Shown here in pieces: positions 41,338 through 51,600 of a DNA stretch of 64,000 bases. Position 1 is the first letter of the stretch. Every line of letters begins with the position of its first letter. The translations under genes and the position numbers were made by a program. Source of the DNA: AAA164-E04 sp014239995 (GTDB lineage Bacteria > Verrucomicrobiota > Verrucomicrobiia > Limisphaerales > AAA164-E04); assembly GCA_029247315.1 (NCBI GenBank), contig JAQWLM010000027.1:1-64000 (forward strand). Reading direction: 5' to 3'. The notes under the pieces are model-generated. The model did not search any database. It worked only from the letters and a program-made list of their open reading frames with translations, and had not been told where the DNA came from.

Positions 41338-42714
41338 ATGTCTCCGCTGCCTTCCGATAACCTTTCCCGGTGTTCCTGCATTCGCATACCCATCCTTTGG
41401 ATGCTTGTGGCATCCCTTCTCGCTACCTCCATTTGTCTTCACGCCGTCAGACCCAACCTGATCCTGATTCTTGCGGATGATTTGGGTTATGGGGATTTGA
41501 GTTGCTATGGCAATCAGGCCTTCACTACCCCTATGCTGGACCGGATGGCAGCCGAGGGATTAAGGTTTACAGACTTTCATTCCAGCGGTCCGGTGTGCAG
41601 CCCTACACGGGCTGGGTTGATGACCGGTAGGTATCAGCAGCGCAGCGGGATTCCCGGGGTGGTGAATGCTGATTTCAAAGCCAATCGACATCATGGATTG
41701 TATCCTGCGGAGGTGACCATGCCCGAGTTGATGCTGGATGCAGGATATCGAACGGCTATGTTTGGGAAGTGGCATCTGGGTTATAGGAAAAAATTTAATC
41801 CTGTACACCATGGGTTCGAGATTTTTCGTGGTTATGTCAGTGGTAACATTGACTACCATTCCCATGTGGATCGGATGGGAGTTTTTGACTGGTGGAACGC
41901 CAACCAACTTGAGAATGAAGAGGGCTATTCAACTTCATTGATCACGCAGCACGCACTTGATTTCATTGAACGCACCCGGGAAGATCCTTTTTTTCTCTAC
42001 CTTGCATACGAGGCACCTCACGATCCCTATCAGGGGCCCAATGATCCACCCATACGGGTTGAGGGCAAGATCGTCCCCAACCGCTATGAACCAGGTCGAA
42101 TTCCCCGGGCCTATCGTGAGATGGTACAGGTCATGGATGAGGGTATTGGCCTTATTTTGGATGCCCTCAAGAGACAGGGCCTGGATCGCAATACACTGGT
42201 GTTTTTTTTCTCGGATAATGGCGCCAACAGGCATGGAAGCAATGGGGCATTGCGTGGCTACAAGGGGAGTCTCTGGGAAGGGGGTCACAGGGTGCCCGCC
42301 ATTGCCTGGTGGCCGACGGTGATTCCCCCTAACTGTTTCTGTGATGACCTGGCCATCAGCCTGGATGTGATGCCGACCCTAATGGACCTGGCAGGTGCCA
42401 CTTTGCCTGATGGGCACGTGCTGGATGGGCGATCCTTAAAACCTGCTTTTCTGAAAGGATCCCTGCCTGATCGATCACGCAGTCTTTTCTGGGCCTATGG
42501 TTCCAAGCGTGCCATGCGTGACGGCCCCTGGAAGTTCCTTATGGATACCCAACAACCTGATAAGTTTCAGCTTTTTCATCTTGATGAGGATGAGGCTGAG
42601 CAGGTTAACCTTGCTCCTGATCATCCAGAAAAAAGCAAACGGATGCGATCTGATTTGTCGACGTGGCTGCAGGGCGTGAATCTTGACGCAACGGAACAGG
42701 AACCTGTCTTGTAG
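41338..42714 (+). CDS. Exported sulfatase (formylglycine type)
   Basis: A protein of 458 residues from ATG 41338; a hydrophobic signal (ILWMLVASLLATSICLHA) precedes the catalytic domain. Metal site NLILILADDLGYGDLSCYG, formylglycine site VCSPTRAG (Cys87), GKWHLGY, FFSDNGANRHG, and the C-terminal MRDGPWKFLMDTQ subdomain typical of family S1. It differs from the other sulfatase in the window (CSPTR versus CAPSR), so a different substrate is likely. A GATAAT box at 41323-41328 lies nine bases before the ATG; an upstream in-frame GTG at 41308 is a weaker start. Confidence 0.92.
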   Translation: MSPLPSDNLSRCSCIRIPILWMLVASLLATSICLHAVRPNLILILADDLGYGDLSCYGNQAFTTPMLDRMAAEGLRFTDFHSSGPVCSPTRAGLMTGRYQQRSGIPGVVNADFKANRHHGLYPAEVTMPELMLDAGYRTAMFGKWHLGYRKKFNPVHHGFEIFRGYVSGNIDYHSHVDRMGVFDWWNANQLENEEGYSTSLITQHALDFIERTREDPFFLYLAYEAPHDPYQGPNDPPIRVEGKIVPNRYEPGRIPRAYREMVQVMDEGIGLILDALKRQGLDRNTLVFFFSDNGANRHGSNGALRGYKGSLWEGGHRVPAIAWWPTVIPPNCFCDDLAISLDVMPTLMDLAGATLPDGHVLDGRSLKPAFLKGSLPDRSRSLFWAYGSKRAMRDGPWKFLMDTQQPDKFQLFHLDEDEAEQVNLAPDHPEKSKRMRSDLSTWLQGVNLDATEQEPVL

Positions 42715-43752
42715 ACTCGATGTGCACGTGCAAACTTTCTGAAAAATGATCTGAAGCAAGTCGTTTTCAGGTTTGAGAAATCAGTTCCAGTAAAGAGATG
42801 ATTTGTTTGGGATTCGTGTGTCATACCGCATCCGATCAAAAATGCATGTGGGTTTCATGGCGTATTTATCTGAATGGCAAAAGGGCATTACATGAACACC
42901 ATCCTTCGTTATAAAACCTGTTTACAGTTGTCATGGACAGACCTGGGGCACAAGCCAATGATGGAACCATGGATCTTTATGATCACCTGAAACTAAGTGT
43001 TATCAGTGGGAAGGATTGCTCCGTAGCTCCGAGCTTGAAAAACGATCAGGGAGAGTATTTGAATAGGGTTTGCCATGAATAGCTAAGTGCCACAGGAAAT
43101 CTTCAGCCATCATGCAGCCACGGACCATACATCCCCGGTAAAGCCAGTTCCGACACCGCCCCTGGCTCCCCCGAATGTCAGTGGGGCAAAGACCCGTCAA
43201 CAAGCAGTTCGCAGGATTCACCAGGTCAAGGAAGGTTTTTTTACCGTGTATCCTGTCTTTGAGCTTAACTTTACCACACTGTTCTCAGTGGCATTTCTCC
43301 TTCTTGATCGCCCTCAAGAATTTTTTCTGTTAGCAATGCAAGCATTACCTTCCATTGGGCGTGATTTACCCAGGTGGAACGAGTTTTTTTACTCGAAAGA
43401 AACTCGGTGATTTGAGATGAATATCGCAGCTTGTTCATATAAAAGCGCGTCCATGATGCCACGGTGATGGGTTCGGTTCGGCGTCGCGGCGTTCTTCAGG
43501 CGAGTTTGCTTTGAAGTCAGCACCATTTTCAAAATCACCCTTGAATGGATGTGTGCAGGACAGGGCAAGAACTTTTTTAGAGCAATTCTCATCTTAGAAT
43601 ACAACAGAACACCGAGCTTCTTTTCGAAGGACTTGCGGAAAAAGGATTAGATTTAGAAATCTACTTGTGTCTTGTCACAAGTGTGGGTATCACGCATTGG
43701 TATCAACGAGCTCTGGACACTTTGTAACATTTTAACACGATACGGATAAATT
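42715..43752 (+). other. About 1 kb without a convincing gene
   Basis: No reading frame here shows a known domain, and the longest ones (plus 43087-43410, minus 43003-43221) look like chance frames. Visible structure: short A/T runs, a 5-bp hairpin CGAGT-N6-ACTCG near 43380, and a 7-bp inverted repeat at 43663-43682 upstream of the YebC-type gene. I could not identify a structured RNA (no RNase P, SRP or tmRNA core motif). Confidence 0.4.
43663..43682. repeat. Inverted repeat upstream of the yebC-like gene
   Basis: ACTTGTG and CACAAGT separated by TCTTGT form a perfect 7-bp dyad, 70 bases before the start codon. It could be an operator or a small hairpin; no T-run follows. Confidence 0.4.
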
Positions 43753-44478
43753 ATGGGACGACAATGGCTTCATTCAAAGAAGGCTGTGGCCTCCAAAAAA
43801 AAGGCTCAGGCCACGGGGAAACTCGTGCGTGAAATCGTGGTGGCTGCCAAGTTGGGAGGAGTGGATCCAGAAATGAATCCACGTCTGGCGCAGGCTTGTG
43901 AGAAGGCCCGCAAGGCCAGTGTTTCAAAGGATGTGATTGAGCGTGCCTGTAAGAAAGGGGGAGGTGGTGACGAGACCTCGCTGAGTTCTCTGATGTTTGA
44001 GGGCTATGCTCCCCATAAGGTGCCGGTTATTGTTGAGACCCTTACCGACAACCCAAACCGAACTGCTCCCGAGTTGAGAGTGCTTTTCAGAAAGGGTCAG
44101 TTGGGTGCACCAGGGAGTAACAAGTTTCTCTTTGACCTGGTCGGTATGGTAGAAGCCTATCGTGATGCTGGGGAATTGGATCTCGAAGAGATTGCCATTG
44201 AGGCCGGTGCCAACGAGGTGGAAACACTGAGTAACAGCCAGAACGATGATATTCCTGAGGATGCCTTAGGTGCGCGGTTCCTCTGTGAACGAGGCGATAT
44301 TCATGCCGTTTCCAAGTGGTTGGCGGCGCATGACTGGAAGATTGTCACCAGTGAACCTGGTTATATTTCCAAAAACAACTGTCAACTCAAGGAGGATCAG
44401 TATGAGGAAGTCGGGGCCTTTCTCGAAGACCTGGATGAGCATGATGATGTGCACCGCATTTGGGCCGCTTTGCCCTAG
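43753..44478 (+). CDS. YebC/PmpR/TACO1 family protein
   Basis: A protein of 241 residues, standard length. N-terminal KLVREIVVAAKLGGVDPEMN and KARKASVSKDVIERACKKGG match the family helical domain. The middle FEGYAPHKVPVIVETLTDNP and C-terminal EVETLSNSQNDD and ARFLCERGDIHAVSKWL regions complete the three-domain fold. YebC-type proteins act as transcriptional regulators or ribosome-associated factors that help translate proline stretches; either could apply. The N-terminal GRQWLHSKKAVASKKKAQ is divergent from the common MAGHSKWANIKHRK start, which suggests the YebC II-like branch or lineage drift. Confidence 0.9.
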   Translation: MGRQWLHSKKAVASKKKAQATGKLVREIVVAAKLGGVDPEMNPRLAQACEKARKASVSKDVIERACKKGGGGDETSLSSLMFEGYAPHKVPVIVETLTDNPNRTAPELRVLFRKGQLGAPGSNKFLFDLVGMVEAYRDAGELDLEEIAIEAGANEVETLSNSQNDDIPEDALGARFLCERGDIHAVSKWLAAHDWKIVTSEPGYISKNNCQLKEDQYEEVGAFLEDLDEHDDVHRIWAALP

Positions 44479-44571
44479 TCACCAATACTTAAATGTGCCC
44501 AAACCCTGTTGTGCAATCTGCATTGATATCCAGGAGCGCTCCTGAAAAGGATACTCTCCAGGCTACTTTTT

Positions 44572-45687
44572 TCAGTGTGATTCACCTTGTTTCAGTGTTT
44601 TTTCCATGAAGGCGTAGGCCGCATGTCGGACTTCTTCCGGGAAGTCATGGCCACATTTCGGGTGCATCAGATGAAGAGAGTCATCTTGCCCCAATAGTTG
44701 AAATACCGGACGTGCTGCGCGGACAACTTTTGTAACGCTTGACCATTTGAAATTTGTGTCCCCAAGGGGGGCACTGATGAAAAGGCCCCTTGGTGCCAGA
44801 GCCGCGACAAGCTCGTGAAAATCAAACGGTATTTTCTCCAGTTCATAATCCAGTAGTCGTGGCATGTATCGGTTGCTGGTCCATCCAAGGATGTTGCCAC
44901 CCTTATAGTCCAGAAATGAATCAAATCCACAGCTGGAGGCAACTACCTGCAGGCGTTCATCGAGCACAGCTGTATAGATAGCATTATGGCCACCCAGAGA
45001 GTGCCCAATGGCCGCAAAACCCGATGCATCGACTTCGGGCATGGAAGCGAGCAAGTCCAGTCCTCTTCGATTATCCCAGATTGCCTTCATGGTGCCACTG
45101 GCATAGCCGAGTGCTGCCAGATCGGGTTGATAATTGGCCAAGAGAGGGTAAGCAGGGGAAAGGGTGACCCATCCCCTCTCTGCCAGTTCGTGGGCGTATT
45201 GTCTTCCGCTCCTGCCGCCGAGCCCCACTACCACTTTGTGCCCCACGCGATCATCGGTTGGGTGCAGACAGAGTGCTGCTTTCACCTTCCTGCCGGGCTG
45301 CAGCGCCCGCTTGGGAATACAGAGATAGGCTGGTGTTCTGGACCCAGGTTCTGTCTGATACGTGATCCGCTGGCGTATGTAGGAACCCACGTCTGTTTCC
45401 TCCAACACTCGGAGGTCCAGGTTACATCGACTGTTATCATCAGGCATGTCGCCCATCACGGCAGTCATGCCGTCGAGGATTTGCTTGCGTCGTTTGATCC
45501 ACTCCTTGGCATGGGTTATGGTGACCGGAATGCCGTTGCTTGCGCGGAACAGCAGCAGATTGCTTCTCGGTAAGCGCTGGGTATTTGGAGGCTTTCCCAG
45601 TTGAGCCTCGATACTCAAGTGACTCCATAGACAAAGGAAGCAAACAAGTCCTGCAAATATCCCTGTGTGACGTAAACCAAACCGCAT
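44572..45687 (-). CDS. Secreted alpha/beta hydrolase (acetyl xylan esterase-like)
   Basis: A protein of 371 residues. N-terminal signal (RFGLRHTGIFAGLVCFLCLW). Alpha/beta hydrolase core: nucleophile elbow IGHSLGGHNAIY, Asp in LLGQDDSLHLM, His in HPKCGHDFPEEV. The N-terminal part (RITYQTEPGSRTPAYLCIPK) resembles the acetyl xylan esterase/glucuronoyl esterase-like group common in PVC bacteria. It probably removes acyl groups from polysaccharide. ATG 45687 comes just after the NagA stop and has GGAAG eight bases upstream; ATG 45702 would overlap nagA by 13 bases. Confidence 0.82.
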   Translation of the reverse strand: MRFGLRHTGIFAGLVCFLCLWSHLSIEAQLGKPPNTQRLPRSNLLLFRASNGIPVTITHAKEWIKRRKQILDGMTAVMGDMPDDNSRCNLDLRVLEETDVGSYIRQRITYQTEPGSRTPAYLCIPKRALQPGRKVKAALCLHPTDDRVGHKVVVGLGGRSGRQYAHELAERGWVTLSPAYPLLANYQPDLAALGYASGTMKAIWDNRRGLDLLASMPEVDASGFAAIGHSLGGHNAIYTAVLDERLQVVASSCGFDSFLDYKGGNILGWTSNRYMPRLLDYELEKIPFDFHELVAALAPRGLFISAPLGDTNFKWSSVTKVVRAARPVFQLLGQDDSLHLMHPKCGHDFPEEVRHAAYAFMEKTLKQGESH

Positions 45688-45689
45688 GA

Positions 45690-46829
45690 TCAAGGCTTCC
45701 ATGTCGGGTTTGTTTGAATGTTGAAGGGAGTGTCTGGCATGGCTTCAATGATGCAGAAACTGGAGGGTGATCCGGGGTCGAGTCCTGTTGGAAGTTCCAT
45801 CCAACGTGCGGGAATCTCCGAAAAATGTTGCCACACTTCACGCCAACTCACACCGAGCATGGCGGCTGCACGTTCAATGCCCTCGCGGGGACTCAGGGCG
45901 GATCCTGCAAAATTGGTTTTTCCAGGTTGATGTACGATCTGGTCCTCCCCGATCTCCAGTTCAAGATGTCCGATGGTGTAGTGGCCCGGTTCCGCCCCAG
46001 CACCCGACATGGCATCGGTGGTATAGTAGATCCTGTGACCCGGGATAAGGCGATGCAGGATGCGGAATAAAGTGGGTGAAACATGCATCTTGTCCGGGAT
46101 CAAGCCAGTGAACCATGGGCCCGAATCAAGTGCTCGAAACAGTTGATTGTCGTGCCTGTCAAGTTGCTGTGGGCAGGCGTTCCCAAGATGAGTGAACCCG
46201 GAGGCACCCGCATCACTTGCGCATGCCAGTGTAGCAGCATTTGCATCGGTATGTCCCAGACTGACACGTAAGCCGGATCGAGCGGCTTCTTTGATCGCCT
46301 CCATACTGCCGGGACGCTCCGGAGCCAGGGTTAGCAGCACAGGGTCATCCAGAGTGATGTTACGTAATTCCTGAATCAACTTGATACTGGGATCACTCAT
46401 GCTGGGAACATGATGGGCACCGCAATACCCCGGAGTTTCGGATAGGAATGGGCCCTCCAGATGCCACCCTGCAATGGATGCGCGCAGGATTGGATTGGTA
46501 TCACGTATGCGCTTGATGCGTTTGAGCCGTTTCATCATGGTATCCCATGGTGCAGTGATGAGTGTCAGGAAACATCGGCTACAACCGTCCCTGGCAAGGC
46601 TTGAAAGGGCCTTTAGAAGATCATCTTCCGTGGTTTCTTCTTGCTGAAAATCGATACCTCCGTATCCATTGATCTGCAGATCTACCATACCCGGCGCAAG
46701 CCATCTTTCTTTGAGTGGGTCAGGCTGGGTGGGGCGGACGTGCTGGATGGTAGCGTGGTCAAAGGTGACTTCTATCCAGCGACCGGACCGCCAGTCCCGT
46801 CCCTGAATAGCATGGGTCAGATTGCTCAT
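45690..46829 (-). CDS. nagA: N-acetylglucosamine-6-phosphate deacetylase
   Basis: A protein of 379 residues, amidohydrolase superfamily. Key elements: VDLQINGYGGIDF, where E. coli-type single-metal NagA has QLNG rather than a His pair; WHLEGPFLS with the metal-ligand Glu; SLGHTDAN and FTHLGNACPQ with the metal-ligand histidines; the catalytic Asp in YYTTDAMSG. The enzyme deacetylates GlcNAc-6-P to glucosamine-6-P in amino-sugar use and wall recycling. NagB is not in the window. A secreted esterase gene follows directly, and a PfkB kinase lies 200 nt upstream on the same strand. Confidence 0.9.
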   Translation of the reverse strand: MSNLTHAIQGRDWRSGRWIEVTFDHATIQHVRPTQPDPLKERWLAPGMVDLQINGYGGIDFQQEETTEDDLLKALSSLARDGCSRCFLTLITAPWDTMMKRLKRIKRIRDTNPILRASIAGWHLEGPFLSETPGYCGAHHVPSMSDPSIKLIQELRNITLDDPVLLTLAPERPGSMEAIKEAARSGLRVSLGHTDANAATLACASDAGASGFTHLGNACPQQLDRHDNQLFRALDSGPWFTGLIPDKMHVSPTLFRILHRLIPGHRIYYTTDAMSGAGAEPGHYTIGHLELEIGEDQIVHQPGKTNFAGSALSPREGIERAAAMLGVSWREVWQHFSEIPARWMELPTGLDPGSPSSFCIIEAMPDTPFNIQTNPTWKP

Positions 46830-47029
46830 GGTGGTGTTCAGGGATCAAAACTCGCAGGAGCATTGCAGTTCAATGCGGTTCAATGCGGTTCATGGGGTGT
46901 GGAACTCTCCCGATCCCAAGTGTGCATCACGGCAGTCTAGTCTCTTCACTGCTAATGACACAAGTGCGGATATCGACTGAGAGTTTCGAGATGTCGATGG
47001 TCGGGCCACAGGTGAATTTGGTGCATGTA

Positions 47030-47977
47030 TCATGCACTGGATAGAAAACCATACCGGGAGTTACCATGTGTCTGTGGGGCAGACTCCAGGAAATGTTCCA
47101 GGGCGCGCATGTCCACGGGCTCCGTGGCACCTGATTGGGTGGCCACCAGGGCTCCCATGGCACAGCCCAACCTGCAGCTTGCCTGCAGAGACGCGTTGTT
47201 CAGGATTCCATCCACAAAACCAGCGGTACAGGCATCACCCGCCCCGATGGGTTCCTTCATGTTGATGCAGAACCCCGGTTGATACACTGGAGATTCCTCG
47301 GCGCTGAAGGCAAGCGCCCCTTCAGATCCAAGTGTGATCAGGCAATGACTCAGATTCCATGTCTTGACCAGGGCAGTTCCCATTTTCGTCAGGTCGTCCT
47401 CTGGCATTCCGAACCAGTGAGCCAGTGTTCCCGTTTCTTCATTACTCAACTTGAGCACGTGGGCCTGTTGCAGTGATGTTTCCACTGTCGCGCGTGTGTA
47501 ACAGGATTTTCGGAGATTGATGTCGCATACCACGAGGGCATCTTGTCCCATTTGATCCAGTAACCATTGGAGAGTTTTGCGCGAGCATTCGGTCCGTTGG
47601 GCGAGTGTTCCAAAGCATATGGCATCTGCTTTTCTTGCAAGATCGCGCAGTTGATCTGAGGGTTTGATGTGATCATAGGCGACGTGGGGAACAATGTGGT
47701 AGTCCGGATTGTTGCAAACATCGAATTGGATTTCAACGGTGCCGGTCGGGAAGTCGGGGTCTTGCTGGATGCCTTCCAGCGACATGCCGTATTTGGTAAG
47801 TGATGCCTGGGCTTGTTTGCCGAGAGTATCTTGTCCGAGCTTGGAAACAATGACGCTGTGGTGTCCCAAAGTGTGCATGCGATAAGCAAAATTACAGGGC
47901 GCTCCACCCAATGATGGTCCTTCAGGTAGCAGGTCCCACAAAATTTCTCCGAAGGAGATGATAGTTCGATGAGGCAT
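47030..47977 (-). CDS. PfkB family carbohydrate kinase (fructokinase-like)
   Basis: A protein of 315 residues. TIISFGEILWDLLPEG and GGAPCNFAYRMHTLG are typical of fructokinase/ribokinase-type enzymes. Catalytic signature PIGAGDACTAGFVDGIL with the catalytic Asp. Sugar specificity cannot be read from sequence; the proximity to nagA would fit an amino-sugar or fructose substrate. ATG 47977; a TTG at 47998 is possible but weaker. Confidence 0.85.
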   Translation of the reverse strand: MPHRTIISFGEILWDLLPEGPSLGGAPCNFAYRMHTLGHHSVIVSKLGQDTLGKQAQASLTKYGMSLEGIQQDPDFPTGTVEIQFDVCNNPDYHIVPHVAYDHIKPSDQLRDLARKADAICFGTLAQRTECSRKTLQWLLDQMGQDALVVCDINLRKSCYTRATVETSLQQAHVLKLSNEETGTLAHWFGMPEDDLTKMGTALVKTWNLSHCLITLGSEGALAFSAEESPVYQPGFCINMKEPIGAGDACTAGFVDGILNNASLQASCRLGCAMGALVATQSGATEPVDMRALEHFLESAPQTHGNSRYGFLSSA

Positions 47978-48192
47978 GACTGGTATGGGATGATCCAAAG
48001 GGTTTTAGAAGTGGGGTCCATGTTTTAAGTCACATGACCACCCTGTTTGTGGTGCGCGTCTGGATGCTTGCTCTAGTTTTCAGTGGTCTCCTTCGATCTA
48101 CAGGTCATGGCACCACCGTTTGTTCATTTTGGTAATGGGTAGTTTCCAATACCTTTCATCTGTATGCATGCTGCGGAACACTGCCAGCAAGT

Positions 48193-48558
48193 TCAGGGAG
48201 CAAGTTTCAGAATGCTGCGTGCCTCGGTTTTCTGCTCACTTTTGAGTTGCCGGAAAACAGCATCGCGGTTTTTGGCCGCTTTACGATCGTTCTGGGCCGC
48301 AGCTCGATAAAACCAAAGATAGGCTTTCATGGAATCCTGCTCCACACCATCACCCGAATAATAACGAGCTCCCAGATTGTTCTGGGCCAGGGGGTGGCCT
48401 TGTTCAGCGGATTTGATCAGCCAGACCAGTGCGGCTGCATCATCCAGTTCCATTCCCATGCCGATGGCCTGACGCCATCCGAGTTCGTATTGTGCATCCC
48501 GATCACCTTCTTCTGCCTTTGAGCGGATCGCCTCGATTTGTTCTTCGCTAAGTTCCAT
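48193..48558 (-). CDS. Sel1-repeat protein
   Basis: A protein of 121 residues with Sel1-like (TPR-related) repeats: GDRDAQYELGWRQAIGMGME, AALVWLIKSAEQGHPLAQNN, LGARYYSGDGVEQDSMKAYL and a further helix WFYRAAAQNDRKAAKNRD. No signal peptide, so probably cytoplasmic, mediating protein-protein contacts. ATG 48558 starts at the first helix; longer readings add uncharacteristic residues. It follows the TPR/VCBS giant by 42 nt on the same strand and could be co-transcribed. Confidence 0.8.
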   Translation of the reverse strand: MELSEEQIEAIRSKAEEGDRDAQYELGWRQAIGMGMELDDAAALVWLIKSAEQGHPLAQNNLGARYYSGDGVEQDSMKAYLWFYRAAAQNDRKAAKNRDAVFRQLKSEQKTEARSILKLAP

Positions 48559-48600
48559 GGTTTGATTGATGACGCTGCGCTGTCGCACGCATGCGATTGG

Positions 48601-51600
48601 TTACTTGCTGCTGCGTTGTTGACGCAGGGTCATACTGCCCACCCATCTCTTGTTATATTTTTGGATCCAATCGTCACTGAGATGCTTTGGTCGTTGTTCG
48701 TTACCGTATGCCTGAGAATCCATGCCATGCCATGGGAGAGGTGCGACCGTCCATCCTTGAGCGACATGGAAGTCGGCATCTTTGTCCCATCCAGATGAGA
48801 AAAAGAAAAAGTCTCGTTCCTGTCCATTTTCTTTGGCAGGGATGCGATTCGTGGCAAATTTCAATGTCAGTTCGTCTCCGCCATTCATCAAGACCAGTTG
48901 GTTGTCGCGCGAGGCAATCAGTGGATCCACTTCTCCATAGCGAGTACACCATCCCGAGGGGGTTATCAGCCAATTCGGGGCAAAGTCGATGTCTTCATAG
49001 TCGGGTGTCAAAGGCTGTGTCCATGCCTGGTCGAGATAACGACTGAACCCACGCCAGTGAAGGTCGGTTTGGGCAGGAGCAATCGTGTGCACCTGTGTGT
49101 ATGCGTTCGTCATGGTTTGCATGAGTTGAATGCGATCCCAGTGGATTTCAAAGGACATGGTTAATCTGAGTCGAAGAGGCCCTGTGGGGAGTTGTCCATT
49201 CAGGTCTGTCACAATCGTCTTGGTCTTGCCTGCCGGAGCGCCAATCTCGATCGGCATGCTTTTCCATTGGCCGTTGGATGTCAGTCTTTCCAAAGTTGGA
49301 AAAGGGAAGGGGAGTTGCGGATCGTGAGAGGCTCCGATATTGGACATGCCACCACCAAAATGCAGCCATCCAGTCATGACCAGTGCCCAGGGTTTGGTCC
49401 CGTCAACGTGGCCAAAATCAAGTTCAAGTGCGAAGGGCTCGGCCAGGCCACGAAGCTGAGGGGCACGCAGGTTCACTGGGGATGCCATGTGCTTGTCGAT
49501 TTCTTGAAGTGCCTCGGTGCAGTCCATCCCGTCACTGCGCATGGCGGAGCGAAGGCTCTTAGCATGACCCAGGGTCTGTATGCCATGTTGAGGGAAGGGC
49601 GGCCTGGCCACGAGTTTGCTGGTTGAATGCACTTCTGTCCCGGTGGGGTGATCCACGATAATCATTTTGGCCTCATCAAGATAAAGCACCTCACGTAATT
49701 CCTCGGTAACCTGCAGTATATGGTTTCCATTTTTGGGAGGGAATATGGATTCATTTCCTACCCATACGATTTCTTCAGTATCCGCGGGGATATAAACTCC
49801 CTCCTTTGCCGGCAGGCCAAGCGGTGCCGCACCCAGAAGATCTGTCACAAAGCGATACTTCTCGCCGTTCCAAGCATAAAGATATGGGCAAGAACCTGTA
49901 GGCATCTCAAGTTCAAATAAAACCAGGCTGGAGCAATCCTCGATTTCGTAATCCACCTGCGTGATGGTATCCGTCCAGTGGGGGTCTATGGAATCTACTT
50001 TCTTGCGTTTGCCAAGTCCAATTTCCAGGGGCAACTCGTGCAGGGTTCGCGCCAGGCGGAGTCCACCGGTGGTGACCTCCACCTTAACGCCAATGCCGCT
50101 TGGATTGGATCTGCTTCCCTCCATGCGTATTTTCATCATTGTGTTGCGGTTGCCACCCTCGTTGCGAAGGATCCGAAGGGTCTGATCCTCCAGTGTGAGC
50201 AAAAGATCAGAATCACAGTCACCATCGAAATCTCCCCGGGACAATGATTGAATATTATCCAGTTTGAGTTGCTCCAGGCCCAGTGTTCTGGTGCTCTCTA
50301 CAAATCCCGAGAGACCCTCGTTGCGCCATGCACGAAAGATACCTTTTCCATAAACCAAGATGTCCAGCCATCCGTCATTGTCATAGTCGATGCATTGGAC
50401 GGAATCTGCAGTCGTGCTCCCGATATCGATGTTCTGAGCCTTGGTATCTCCCTGAAGTCTTATCTGCAGTCCATCAGAAGTCAAAAAGGCCACATCTGTT
50501 CGCAGATCATTGTTTAGATCAGCAACTGCCAATGTCTTCGCCTTTGGCCAATCGTCAGAAATGGCAGCTTGCGTCATTGAGCCACCGCGTTGCTTGAGAT
50601 AGAGCTGAGCAGTATCGGTTTCACGGGCAATGAAAAGATCGGGAAGATCATCTCCATCCCAGTCTGCCACGACCAAATCACTGACGCCCTCGATATCCGC
50701 AGGAAAGCTTGAATGCCTGGTTTCATGGGTGAACGAAAATGTCCCCTGGTTGCGGTGGTAAAGTAATGAACGATTGGTTGTGTTGATGCTGAGCAGATCC
50801 AGTTTTCCGGTGATATCGAAGTCCGTCAGTCTACCCTTGAGGGCCTGCAGAGGGGCAAGCTGGGTAAACAGGGATGAATCCGAAAGCATACCGTTGGGGG
50901 AAATTTGAAATACTTGAGTTCCTTTGTCCGTGAGAAGAATGGCATCCTCCTGTTGTCCCCCACGCATGGAGCCCTGATGTTGCAGGTCGCCAATCAGGCA
51001 CTGGAAATAGGTTGCTTCGGGGAGAAGAGGCAGTGGGAATCCATGGGCTTGGAAGACGCCAGCCCTCTTGATAAGCATTGTGTAGCCCTTTCCCTTTTCG
51101 CGAACCAGTAAGTCCAGTTGGTCATCGTGTCCCACATCGACCACTCCTGCTGGTCCCAGGTAAGTGGATGCCTTGTCGCCGAGGAATGCCTCTGTGGCAT
51201 CGGTGAAATAGACCTTGATGCCGTTGGCATCCGGTTGCTCAAGTTGGAACGGGGCAATTGGTTCCGTGTAGATACACTTTTCGGTTGTGGATGGATCCGC
51301 ACTGAGTGGTTGCGCGGAGATGACGGATTGATGTCTTTCCAGCATTTGTTCCGCTTCCTTTTGGCGTTCAAGGCGTATGTAGGTCTGGCTGAGGTTGTAG
51401 AAGGCAGAGGGGTGCTGTGGATCAAACTGGATGACTTCCTCAAATTGCAACGATGCCGACTCCCATTGTCCAAGGCCTTGGTAGGAGCGTCCCAACTGGT
51501 AACTGACGGCATTCACCGTGGGATCGATCTGTTTGGCGACCTGTAGTGACTGGACTGCCTTTTCAAATTGCCCTGTCCTCACCAGCGCGCAGCCCGTGAG

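Noticed and set aside
42715..43752. Possible RNase P RNA, SRP RNA or tmRNA in the 1-kb gap
   Set aside because: None of the core motifs (RNase P P4, SRP tetraloop/AGGNNNGGAA, tmRNA T-arm end) could be found on either strand.
46868..46894. Tandem repeat GTTCAATGCG x2.7 upstream of nagA
   Set aside because: Too short and too few copies to call a repeat array; possibly chance or a minor slippage product.
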